From an uncultured Acetatifactor sp. (GTDB lineage: Bacteria > Bacillota > Clostridia > Lachnospirales > Lachnospiraceae), in NCBI GenBank assembly GCA_910586775.1, contig CAJUJN010000024.1, forward strand, positions 1-61,750: a DNA stretch of 61,750 bases, written 5' to 3'. The position numbers and the translations under genes are program-made. Under the pieces are notes generated by a model. That model saw only the letters and a program-made list of their open reading frames with translations. It was not told where the DNA came from and did no database searches. Every line of letters begins with the position of its first letter. Positions within the stretch are counted from its first letter, which is position 1. Positions 53,015 to 60,402 of the stretch are shown in pieces.

Positions 53015-53407
53015 TCACCTTGAACTCACATATTTTTCCACTTGCTGAACAAAGTGTTTTGCATTCTTAAGCTGTTCTTCTGCCTCAGCCCTGCTCGCCA
53101 CATAGAAATCGTCATAATCAGACTTTTCTCTGCATAATGAACTCTCTTTGATAACAACAGCCAGACTTCTGTCCAATATTTCTGTTTTCAAATATTCTTT
53201 TGTAAAATATGCTATCACTCCTGAATGTTTGGATGAGTCAAAGTTCTTCAGGGCATTAGCCGAACGCATTGCATGAAAGACCGCATAGTAAGACCTGTTT
53301 AATGATGTTTTATACTGTCCTATCTTCAGGTTGCCCTCCGATGCCGACAGCATTTCCCGGGCTCTCGCCAAACGATAACCCGCCAATTCCTTCAGGCTGC
53401 TTTCCAT
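53015..53407 (-). CDS. HEPN-domain protein (toxin partner of MNT)
   Basis: 130 residues of the HEPN fold: ELAGYRLARAREMLSAS, YKTSLNRSYYAVFHAMRSA with Arg38 and His45 as the R-x6-H pair, and HSGVIAYFTKEYLKT. HEPN toxins are RNases kept in check when the MNT partner adds AMP to them. The ATG at 53407 lies within the end of the MNT gene (16 bases of overlap), so translation is coupled. AAGGAGGGG precedes it. Confidence 0.88.
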   Translation of the reverse strand: MESSLKELAGYRLARAREMLSASEGNLKIGQYKTSLNRSYYAVFHAMRSANALKNFDSSKHSGVIAYFTKEYLKTEILDRSLAVVIKESSLCREKSDYDDFYVASRAEAEEQLKNAKHFVQQVEKYVSSR

Positions 53408-53721
53408 AAAACAATCCCCTCCTTTTTGACATTTTGGTAGAAAGGAAGTACATCCTCCCATTTCTTCATATTGCTTTCCTGGATATCCACGATTGAAAAA
53501 ACTCTTTCATACCGGATGTCCATGTCGGCAGCCCAGTTTAAGAAACGCCGCTTTGTTGCATCATCCATCTGGCTCCTCACAACAATCGCAATATCAATAT
53601 CGCTTTCCTTAGTTGCATTCCCCCTGGCAACTGAACCATATAAAATAATCATAGAAATGTTATTTCTAAAAATATCCGTCAACCCTTGTACCAATTCCTC
53701 TCTCATCTCATCCGATAGCAT
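53392..53721 (-). CDS. MNT nucleotidyltransferase (antitoxin partner of HEPN)
   Basis: 109 residues: minimal nucleotidyltransferase with YGSVARGNATKESDIDIAIV, where GS (29-30) and Asp41/Asp43 form the catalytic motif. In known pairs it AMPylates the HEPN toxin. The start at 53721 is favoured by the distance from GGAGGTGA; an ATG at 53727 is possible. It is first in the three-gene run of the passenger unit. A TATAAT box lies at 53771-53776. Confidence 0.88.
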   Translation of the reverse strand: MLSDEMREELVQGLTDIFRNNISMIILYGSVARGNATKESDIDIAIVVRSQMDDATKRRFLNWAADMDIRYERVFSIVDIQESNMKKWEDVLPFYQNVKKEGIVLWKAA

Positions 53722-53770
53722 CCCCATTCACCTCCAAAACTTCCTATCCCAATCTTCAATTCCTATATTC

Positions 53771-53776
53771 ATTATA
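53771..53776 (-). promoter_or_regulatory. -10 box upstream of the MNT gene
   Basis: TATAAT on the minus strand, about 50 bases before the start codon; the -35 region is poor. Confidence 0.4.
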
Positions 53777-53809
53777 CCCCCACCAGCGCTATTCCACAAT
53801 CAGATATTT

Positions 53810-53856
53810 CAAAAGGAGCATTTAGAAGCTCTCCCACAACTCTTCTAAATGCCCCT
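53810..53856 (-). terminator. Terminator just inside the right end, facing spoIIID transcription
   Basis: On the minus strand AGGGGCATTTAGAAG pairs with CTTCTAAATGCTCCT (15 bp, one G-U) around a 13-base loop and is followed by TTTT. It would stop transcripts that enter from the spoIIID promoter, so the interrupted gene does not drive the passenger genes. Confidence 0.75.
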
Positions 53857-53892
53857 GGGATAGATTATCTATTTAATTCTCCATATAGACCG

Positions 53893-53930
53893 TTCTATTT
53901 TGTTACTACCATATGTACCGTGCTCTTGCT
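53893..53930. other. Right attachment junction
   Basis: The element end TTCTATTTTGTTACTACC is followed by the core TATGTA (53912-53917) and chromosomal spoIIID sequence (CCGTGCTCTTGC on the plus strand). Confidence 0.85.
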
Positions 53931-54026
53931 TACCCCGTAGGCCTTCGCCGTCTGCCGCACCGTGGCATTGTTTTCGATGATATAGTTGGCAATGCCGATG
54001 GCGCGTTCTTCGATATAATCCTTCAA
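53895..54026 (-). CDS. spoIIID: SpoIIID N-terminal half, interrupted by the inserted element
   Basis: The minus-strand frame starts with TTG at 54026 after AAAGGGG: LKDYIEERAIGIANYIIENN, then ATVRQTAKAYGVSKSTVH. This is the helix-turn-helix of SpoIIID, the mother-cell transcription factor for sporulation. After His38 (codon CAT at the core) the element adds five foreign codons (MVVTK) and a stop. A sigma-E promoter lies upstream. The C-terminal half with the basic helix needed for DNA binding is 9.25 kb away at 44511-44665, in the same orientation and phase. The 43-residue product is unlikely to work by itself, so sporulation should depend on excision, or else this strain is defective in late sporulation. 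Confidence 0.93.
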   Translation of the reverse strand: MKDYIEERAIGIANYIIENNATVRQTAKAYGVSKSTVHMVVTK

Positions 54027-54056
54027 AGGAATACCCCTTTAAGATACCTTTTTTCC

Positions 54057-54085
54057 ATTGTATGAAGAATTTTCTATAGGTATGA
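54057..54085 (-). promoter_or_regulatory. spoIIID: Sigma-E-type promoter of spoIIID
   Basis: On the minus strand TCATACC, a 14-base spacer and CATACAAT. The -10 is a full match to the sigma-E consensus CATACA(N)T and the -35 matches the TCATA part. Start of transcription would be near 54050, 24 bases before the TTG. spoIIID is a known sigma-E gene. Confidence 0.7.
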
Positions 54086-54337
54086 CTAAATCAGAAAGTC
54101 TGGTGCGGATTTTTAACTATGTACTTGTGGCAGGATGCTGAGAACAGCACATTGTACCTGTTGAGGTATTTTGTGGCTACACCCCCGGTAAAAACGATCA
54201 TGGCAGTCCTTTACGGTACAGCCTGTAACAGCACAAAGGCTCTGGTAGCTTTTGAGTCCATCGCCGCTGTCAATTCCGCTGCTGCAGGGGTGACGCCGCA
54301 AACGATGCCCGCATCGAATCGCTGATTCCCGACTTGC

Positions 54338-54373
54338 TTAAACGACGGCGCGCTCTTCGGTATAATCCTTCAA
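54338..54373 (-). pseudogene. Duplicate of the first codons of spoIIID
   Basis: TTG AAG GAT TAT ... encodes LKDYTEERAVV and a stop, and with its flanks repeats 54002-54036 at 33 of 35 bases. It lies 10 bases after dprA. Between the two copies (54041-54337) there are about 300 bp of unknown DNA with a degraded open frame and no recognised gene. A small insertion or duplication seems to have shifted spoIIID away from dprA. Confidence 0.6.
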
Positions 54374-54382
54374 AGGAATACC

Positions 54383-55711
54383 TCACGATCTCTTCACGTA
54401 AAGCCCTTTCACGCACTTCAGGCGGGAGTCCCGGCATAACCGTTTCAACCAGGCATCCATCTGCCCTTTTGCCACATGAAACGCTTCCGCCGCCTCTTCC
54501 TTCGTCATCCCTTCCCCAATATGCTCCATCACATACGGCGCAATGATATAGTATAGATCCGTCCCCGTATCCGGGAAGCTTTCTGGCATTGTCCGGCCGG
54601 TTTCCGGTTTTGTCTGCCCCCTTTCTTGTCTGATTTCCGGTTTTGTCTGACCTCTTTCTTCTCCGGTTTCCGGTTTTGTCTGACCGCTATCTTCCTTTCC
54701 GGTTTCCGACGCCGCCTGGCCGGCCTCTTCTGCTTTTGTTTCCGCCATCTCTTTTGCAAAAGAAAACAGATCCACCTGCTGAAATTTCTCTTCCTTCCTG
54801 GTCAATAATTCAAAAACAGGCGCTTCCGACAATTCATAGGGAACAGCCCCCTTTTCAATCAGCCTCCTATTCCCTTCATACCCCCCGTGGTTCCACACCA
54901 GGACTTTGGTCCATTCATTTTTCATAGCCTCTGCGGCGCCGGCCCATGTGCCGCCTTTATTATAGTCGGACGCAACTACAAATGTCCCATATGAGGAAGC
55001 ATAAATATACTTATTCCGGTTCATGGCCCTGGCCGCCGAAAACCCCACATCCGGCCTTACATCAGACAGCAGAAGACATTTTCTGTTGACGACAGCGTCC
55101 AATATCTCTTTTTTCCTGATCTTGGAAAGCAGAGAATCTGCCACAAAGGAAATCGCCGCGCTGCCGGATTCCACCGCAGCCTTCTCCGCAATGGAATCCA
55201 CACCCTTCGCTCCTCCCGAATATACCACCAACCGCTCTGCCGCTGCTTTTTCCACCAGCTTCCGGGCAAACTCAACCCCCTCCGCGTCCACGTTCCTGGA
55301 GCCGGCCACACCGATGCCTATCTTTTTCGCCAGTCCGATATCGCCGGAATAAAAGAGGACAGGGGGCGTTTTCTTCTTCAGCCTGCGCTTCATCAATACC
55401 GGATAATCCGCATCAAACTGGGTGACAATGTCAATCCCTTTTCCCTCCAGCTCGTCCAATTGAAAGGCCACCGTTCCGGCCCGGGACATCAGACGTTTTA
55501 TCCGCTCTATATACGCCTGACTGCAGTCTGTCTCCCGCAGAAAACTCTGGCTGGGATCCATGACCACACTGGGCTGCTGTCCATGCTCTATCACGCTGTC
55601 CAGCAGCTCGTTCCATTCTTTCAATGTCAAAGGCTTATAGGCGTCATCATTGTTGATTCCAATATATGAACACAACAAAACAGCGCTCATGGAATTGTCC
55701 GAAAATTTCAT
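54383..55711 (-). CDS. dprA: DprA/Smf-like protein, coupled to RecQ
   Basis: 442 residues. The Rossmann-type SMF core lies at about 100-300: FDADYPVLMKRRLKKKTPPV, GIGVAGSRN, VVYSGGAKGVDSIAE and SSYGTFVVASDYNKGGTW. The C-terminal part is a winged-helix-like end (MTKEEAAEAFHVAKGQMDAW). Between them is a low-complexity linker with three GQTKPE repeats. Classical DprA loads RecA on incoming single strands. This one begins with an ATG that touches the stop of the RecQ gene (TAGATG), so the two are translated together, which suggests a joint role other than competence, perhaps defence. Confidence 0.85.
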   Translation of the reverse strand: MKFSDNSMSAVLLCSYIGINNDDAYKPLTLKEWNELLDSVIEHGQQPSVVMDPSQSFLRETDCSQAYIERIKRLMSRAGTVAFQLDELEGKGIDIVTQFDADYPVLMKRRLKKKTPPVLFYSGDIGLAKKIGIGVAGSRNVDAEGVEFARKLVEKAAAERLVVYSGGAKGVDSIAEKAAVESGSAAISFVADSLLSKIRKKEILDAVVNRKCLLLSDVRPDVGFSAARAMNRNKYIYASSYGTFVVASDYNKGGTWAGAAEAMKNEWTKVLVWNHGGYEGNRRLIEKGAVPYELSEAPVFELLTRKEEKFQQVDLFSFAKEMAETKAEEAGQAASETGKEDSGQTKPETGEERGQTKPEIRQERGQTKPETGRTMPESFPDTGTDLYYIIAPYVMEHIGEGMTKEEAAEAFHVAKGQMDAWLKRLCRDSRLKCVKGLYVKRS

Positions 55712-57784
55712 CTACTCATCTCCTGTTCTGCCCGCACTGTTCGCCAATGCAAAAGGAAATACCTTCCCGCTTCCATGCCTCCTAAGCTTATATCCGCACA
55801 CTGTAAATGTCCATCCGGAATCCACCATGTCGTCTACCAATAAGACATTTTCTTCGAGAACCTGATTCACTTTAAAAGAAGCTTCCGCATTCTGATGCTG
55901 ACGGAAACTGGTGTTCAGTTCCTTCTGGCATACCGAATCCTGTACCTTCTCAATGGCTTCCGCATACCGCAGATGCATGCGCTCCGCCAACCTCCGCGCA
56001 AATCCCGGCACCAGATCCGGCCGCCGCAGGGAAGGAACCGCCGTAACCCATTTTATGTCGTTCTCTTCCGCAAAGTCTCCCAGCAGTTCTGCCGCCGCTT
56101 CCACCAGCCGATCGTCAAAATGACCGTCCTTGTACTTCCCCCTGATGATCCATTCTCCCCATCCTGAACTTCCATAGCTGCTCAATACCCTTCCCGGCTC
56201 GCACAGGAATTCCGGTTGAATTTTGTTGCGTTCATCGATAAAGACACTTGTGGGCCATTGTTTGCGGGGCTGAATCACGCCAAAGTCCTGCCGGACGAAT
56301 CTCTGTGCCGTTTCCAGGGTTCCCTGTCGGATATCTGCCGAAACCAGCGGTCTGCCCAGACAGTTCGAACATCTGCCGCAGCTACAGGCCTGGGGATCGT
56401 CCAGAATGTCCGCGATATATTTCATGTAGCACTTTGCAGTGTCAGTGAACTCATTCATCTGGCGCAGTTCGTTTCTTCTAATCTCCGTAATTTTTCCACT
56501 TTTCTCCATATCCGGTTTCCAGAGCCGGGCTGTAGGACGATAGTAAGTCCCTTCTTTATAAATCGCTTTCTCAACTGTCAGATATTTAAGGCAGGCTTTT
56601 ATTTTGGAAGATTTCATATTGATCAGTCTCTCCAAATCGGCCTGCTTCAAACCGGGATCCGGGTTCTTCCGGATTTCCTCCATAATCTCTGTCATCAGGT
56701 TTTCTGTCGGAAAAGCAGACTCAATGAAATAGTTGTTGATCCTGTCATCCTCATCTCCCTGCATCAGGACAGCCAATGCCCTGTCAATTCCCCGTCCGGC
56801 TCTTCCAATCTGCTGGTAATAAGCCACCAGATTCCCCGGCTTCTGAAAATGGATCACGAAGCCGATGTCCGGCTTGTCAAACCCCATGCCAAAAGCCACC
56901 GTAGCCACCAATACCTTGATCTGATTGTCCAGAAACGCACTGACTATCTCCGCCTTTTTCTCCGTTCCGTCCCTTTCGATATCCGCGTAATAACATTTGC
57001 TGGCAATCTGGTTTTCCTGAAGCCACTTATATACCAACTGGCAGTCATTGACCGTCAGGCAGTAAATGATGCCTGTTCCCTTCAATTCCTCTATATGGTC
57101 CGCAATCCAGGCCAGACGCTCTTCCCTTGTCCGCAGTTTGATTACCTGAATTTCCAATGATTCCCGCATCAGGCTTCCCCGGCTGACTGCCACATCCTCT
57201 CCCAGCTGGCTCCTGATATCCTGCACTACCCTGTCATTTGCCGTCGCCGTTGTGGCCAAAACCGGGATATAGGGCGGAAGAATCCGAATGACGTCAACAA
57301 TGCGCCTGTAATCCGGCCTGAAATCATGTCCCCAATCCGAAATGCAGTGAGCCTCGTCAACCACGAACAGCCGAATCTGCAGAATGCCTTCATTGAGCAG
57401 CTCTTTGAATTCATCATTCGCCAGCCTTTCCGGCGAAATGATCAGGGCATCTACGCGGTTGTTTTTCAGCTCCTCCACCACGGCATCCCAATCATCCGTA
57501 TTTTCAGAATTGATAGTCGCCACATGAAGTCCCAACTTATCCGCCGCGGCGATCTGGTTATTCATTAACGCCAGCAGCGGGCTGATGATCAGGGTAATTC
57601 CCTCTTCGCGCGCTCGAATCATTTTGGTTGCAAGAAAATAGACCAGGCTCTTCCCCCATCCCGTTTTCTGAACTACCAGCATACGTTTTCCATCCAGCAC
57701 TCCCTGGATTGCTTCCTCCTGGCCCTCTCTGAACTCTGCATCTTCGCCATAGGCAGCCTTTAATTCTCTTAACAATTCTCCCAT
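55712..57784 (-). CDS. RecQ-type helicase fused to a phosphoribosyltransferase domain
   Basis: 690 residues. Helicase motifs: REGQEEAIQ, TGWGKS (41-46), VVDEAHCISDWGHDFRPDY, LATTATAND, and YYQQIGRAGR. A zinc-binding CSCGRCSNC segment follows near residue 480. The C-terminal 170 residues are a type I phosphoribosyltransferase-like domain with NVLLVDDMVDSGWT, the PRPP-binding loop, as in ComF-type proteins. RecQ fused to PRTase and followed by DprA is a recurring set in bacteria. GGAGGTAAGGAGAT precedes the ATG. Role in DNA repair or antiphage defence is open. Confidence 0.88.
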   Translation of the reverse strand: MGELLRELKAAYGEDAEFREGQEEAIQGVLDGKRMLVVQKTGWGKSLVYFLATKMIRAREEGITLIISPLLALMNNQIAAADKLGLHVATINSENTDDWDAVVEELKNNRVDALIISPERLANDEFKELLNEGILQIRLFVVDEAHCISDWGHDFRPDYRRIVDVIRILPPYIPVLATTATANDRVVQDIRSQLGEDVAVSRGSLMRESLEIQVIKLRTREERLAWIADHIEELKGTGIIYCLTVNDCQLVYKWLQENQIASKCYYADIERDGTEKKAEIVSAFLDNQIKVLVATVAFGMGFDKPDIGFVIHFQKPGNLVAYYQQIGRAGRGIDRALAVLMQGDEDDRINNYFIESAFPTENLMTEIMEEIRKNPDPGLKQADLERLINMKSSKIKACLKYLTVEKAIYKEGTYYRPTARLWKPDMEKSGKITEIRRNELRQMNEFTDTAKCYMKYIADILDDPQACSCGRCSNCLGRPLVSADIRQGTLETAQRFVRQDFGVIQPRKQWPTSVFIDERNKIQPEFLCEPGRVLSSYGSSGWGEWIIRGKYKDGHFDDRLVEAAAELLGDFAEENDIKWVTAVPSLRRPDLVPGFARRLAERMHLRYAEAIEKVQDSVCQKELNTSFRQHQNAEASFKVNQVLEENVLLVDDMVDSGWTFTVCGYKLRRHGSGKVFPFALANSAGRTGDE

Positions 57785-57790
57785 ATCTCC

Positions 57791-58219
57791 TTACCTCCCT
57801 AGTTTATCGCTTTCCAGCACATACCGGTGCCGCATAAACTCCTCTGAAATTTCCCTTTTCAGTTTCCTGTGCGCGGATGCAAAGGTGGGCTGTTTTGCCG
57901 ATTTCAGCGTCAGATTAATCACCGGATACCTTCCCATTTGCTCCGTATACCCGCCGTCGGTCTCCATGATTTTCAGTCCCTGAAATAATGCCCTGTTCTG
58001 CCCATTCCGCTCCTCGTCCCCTGTGTCCTCAAAGAAGTACCTGAGCATGCTCAGGTTCAGCGTCTTGCCGAACCGCCGGGGGCGGGTGATGAGGTTCACC
58101 TCCCCCTTTAAATCCAGCAATTCTTTGATCAGCATGGTTTTATCGATATAGTAATAGCCGTCCCTTATTATTTTTGCAAAATTATCTACGCCTATGGGCA
58201 AAGCTTTCTTCATCGGCAC
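57791..58219 (-). pseudogene. AAA-ATPase/PD-(D/E)XK family gene, N-terminal fragment only
   Basis: 142 residues: ALPIGVDNFAKIIRDGYYYI, DKTMLIKELLD, and Walker A RPRRFGKT, as in the full gene at 42391. It ends at ESDKLGR in a TAA that lies within the RBS region of the recQ gene; some 400 C-terminal residues, including the nuclease part, are missing. The deletion joined this fragment to recQ, which may now use its promoter. Probably non-functional. Confidence 0.8.
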
Positions 58220-58355
58220 ACCTCTCTCATATATGGCAGATCCCTCTGTTGCTTCCGATAAGCTCCATTATACCTTATCCTCCTCTAATTCACAATTCTT
58301 TCTGACTTATTCTTTTGTTTTCCGCGCTCGTTACCGTTCACGGCTTCGATGTTCA

Positions 58356-58386
58356 CAGCAACAGATGCGCAGCACGGCTGTCTCGC
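58356..58386. repeat. Short dispersed repeat R2, copy 2
   Basis: Around AACAGATGCGCAGCACGGCT; matches 22632-22661 with about 27 of 30 bases. It lies just after the methionyl-tRNA synthetase gene. Confidence 0.55.
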
Positions 58387-58410
58387 CACGATATTCTGAA
58401 CCCACCAGCC

Positions 58411-60402
58411 TCACTGCCCGATCTGGCATTCATGCTTTTTGAAAAAATCCACCCTTGGTTCCAGAACTTTCAGTTCATGCCGGGACAAATCGTCCACGTA
58501 AAAGGAAATGGGTTCCAGAATGTGCTCCCAGTTCCATAATTCCTCTCCTATGTTCAGATACTCCCTGAACTTTTCACATCCCTCAGGCGCAATCGGATGC
58601 ACCAGTACTGCCATAACTTTGCAGGCATAGAAGCAGTCTGTTACAATCTGCCTTCTCAGCGCGGCATCTCCCCGGGAATCGGCAATCTTCACATTGTTCA
58701 CCCAATGCTTGTTGACTTCCCTGATAAAGTCATCCAGGAGATAGGAAATCCTGTGAAAGTCATGGTTATACATATGGCGTTCATATTCCAGTACGGCTTC
58801 TTCGGCCATGTCCCTGAGTTTTTCGTCTGCTTCGCCCCCGGGTATCCTGCCTGCCTCATTATTCTGAACCGCATAAAAACAGGAGCGGATCAGCCGGTTG
58901 AAAACATTTGTGATCAAATTTCCCTCTTTCAGCACCGTGTCCGCCCCTACCCGCTCCTCTTCTTTCAGGAACACCTGGGGCTTGAAACCTGTGCTTTTTG
59001 AAGAAAGCCCCAGGCTCATAAAGTGCATGCGCAGTTGGTCCTTCGTATAATATTCCAACAATTCGGAAGCCATGGGCGGCTTTTTTTCCGAGCTGCTGCT
59101 GGCTTTCATGTCCATAAACAGCAAATGGCGGTTGGCTATGATTGTAGACAAGTACACCTTCTCCATATCCGGTTTGATCCCCCTGGGAACCTGAAGTCCG
59201 GTAAACAGCCCCGTCTGCGCAATGGCATAAAAATAAATATTATCCTCCCCGATAAACTGATATACCATCGCCTCATCATCCCCCCACCATTTCCGCCATT
59301 CCTCTTCCCTGCCTTTCTGTCTGAGATACGCCCTGGTAAAGGAAACCGGCGCCCATAAGGATTCCGGCCACACCCAAAAAGTCAGCCCCTTCAGGTCCTC
59401 ACAGTCAGGAAAAGGCACGCCCCATTCCACATTTCCGGAAAGCCGGAAAGGAACCAGCGTTTTACCCGATGTGTAGTGAATCCCCATCTCCTCCAATACG
59501 GTTTTGGCCTGATCACGATCTTCCAAGGTCTCAAACGCAAACACTGCGGAATTCTTCTTTTGTTCGTCAAAACATTTATGCTCCGGCAGACATTTTGACA
59601 ACTCCTCCAGGTTCTCCACATATTTTTTCGGCACATACAGCATGGGCTTCTTCAAAAACTCTTCCACTGTCTCCAACTGGTACTTTCTGGTATTGGTGCA
59701 CCTTTTCAAAAAATCATGGTATTCTTTCATACTTTCAATACAATTTTCCAGGTCAAAATACCAGTTTTCCACTTCTTTCAGAACGGGTTTTCTGCCTGAT
59801 AGACAACTGACCGGATGGAGCAGTTCCGACGGCAGAAACTGATGCCCCAGAGAACACTCATCCGCGTAAGCTTTGTCCGAAGTACATCCGGGTATGGGAC
59901 ATCTTCCCGTCACCTGACGTCCGTTCAGAAAGATTCCCACCTCCTCGTCATAGAACTGAGGAACAGACAGTTTTTCGATATATCCGTTTCGATACAGCGT
60001 ATAGAATATCTCTTCAGACATATGCCTGTGAATTTCACCTGCCTCCCCCAGCGCCGATGCCCCGAAAAAGTCCAGGCTGATCCCGTAATCCGCCAGTGTC
60101 TTTTTCTGGCTCTCATGATTGGAAGTGACATAATCTTCCATCGAACCATTATAGCCCTCCTCTTTCTGCTTTCGATAACTCTCCTGAATCGGGGAACCAT
60201 AACAATCCGTCCCGGATAGAAATATTACATTCTCCTTTCCGATTCTGTCCCGCAGAAATCTGGCAAAGATGTCCGCATGCACAAACATCCCTCCTACATG
60301 TCCAAAATGCAGGTTTTTATTGCCGTATGGCATGCCTGCGGTGATGACCGCCCGTTTGGGAAATACGGGCCTTTCGTTTTTCATAAGACGCTTTCCGAAC
60401 AT
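58411..60402 (-). CDS. metG: Divergent methionyl-tRNA synthetase
   Basis: 663 residues, class I tRNA synthetase of the methionine type: ITAGMPYGNKNLHFGHVGG with HFGH at 32-35 for HIGH, FLSGTDCYGSPI, a zinc-type insert with CPIPGC and CSLGHQF, FTWVWPES-like text (FWVWPESLWAP) and FIGEDNIYFY. The KMSKS loop is altered to LSSKST near residue 465. No C-terminal tRNA-binding (EMAP) domain is present. Both catalytic signatures deviate, so this is probably a second, specialised MetRS (for example one resistant to an inhibitor). The ATG at 60402 has AGGTG; an ATG at 60384 with GGAAAG is an alternative. Confidence 0.8.
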   Translation of the reverse strand: MFGKRLMKNERPVFPKRAVITAGMPYGNKNLHFGHVGGMFVHADIFARFLRDRIGKENVIFLSGTDCYGSPIQESYRKQKEEGYNGSMEDYVTSNHESQKKTLADYGISLDFFGASALGEAGEIHRHMSEEIFYTLYRNGYIEKLSVPQFYDEEVGIFLNGRQVTGRCPIPGCTSDKAYADECSLGHQFLPSELLHPVSCLSGRKPVLKEVENWYFDLENCIESMKEYHDFLKRCTNTRKYQLETVEEFLKKPMLYVPKKYVENLEELSKCLPEHKCFDEQKKNSAVFAFETLEDRDQAKTVLEEMGIHYTSGKTLVPFRLSGNVEWGVPFPDCEDLKGLTFWVWPESLWAPVSFTRAYLRQKGREEEWRKWWGDDEAMVYQFIGEDNIYFYAIAQTGLFTGLQVPRGIKPDMEKVYLSTIIANRHLLFMDMKASSSSEKKPPMASELLEYYTKDQLRMHFMSLGLSSKSTGFKPQVFLKEEERVGADTVLKEGNLITNVFNRLIRSCFYAVQNNEAGRIPGGEADEKLRDMAEEAVLEYERHMYNHDFHRISYLLDDFIREVNKHWVNNVKIADSRGDAALRRQIVTDCFYACKVMAVLVHPIAPEGCEKFREYLNIGEELWNWEHILEPISFYVDDLSRHELKVLEPRVDFFKKHECQIGQ

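Larger units (their letters stand above)
44660..53917 (-). mobile_element. Tandem serine-recombinase element interrupting spoIIID
   Basis: Boundaries are the two TATGTA cores (44660-44665 and 53912-53917); about 9.25 kb lies between them. The inner ends are inverted copies: TGGTTGTCACTAATTAGAA at the left, and TTCTATTTTGTTACTACC at the right, whose complement matches the left arm at about 17 of 21 positions when extended by CG. Such paired arms are binding sites of a large serine recombinase, which is encoded at the left end. Precise excision would restore spoIIID. The insertion consists of two units joined at 52251-52300. Confidence 0.88.
52271..53917. mobile_element. Element B: passenger unit without recombinase (about 1.6 kb)
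   Basis: It lies between the internal junction and the right core. It carries an MNT/HEPN toxin-antitoxin pair and a membrane protein. Its right end and that of element A agree over about 45 bp (TTTAATTCT...TTCTATTTTGTTACTACC), and its left end resembles the left arm of A at about 20 of 25 bases. It therefore looks like a related element that uses the recombinase of A. Confidence 0.7.

Noticed and set aside
46277..53727. Prophage as explanation of the spoIIID insertion
   Set aside because: No capsid, portal, terminase, tail or lysis genes are present; contents fit a degraded mobilisable element.
56216..57160. Plus-strand open frame of 314 codons
   Set aside because: Antisense to the RecQ-PRTase gene; it is only the complement of conserved helicase codons.
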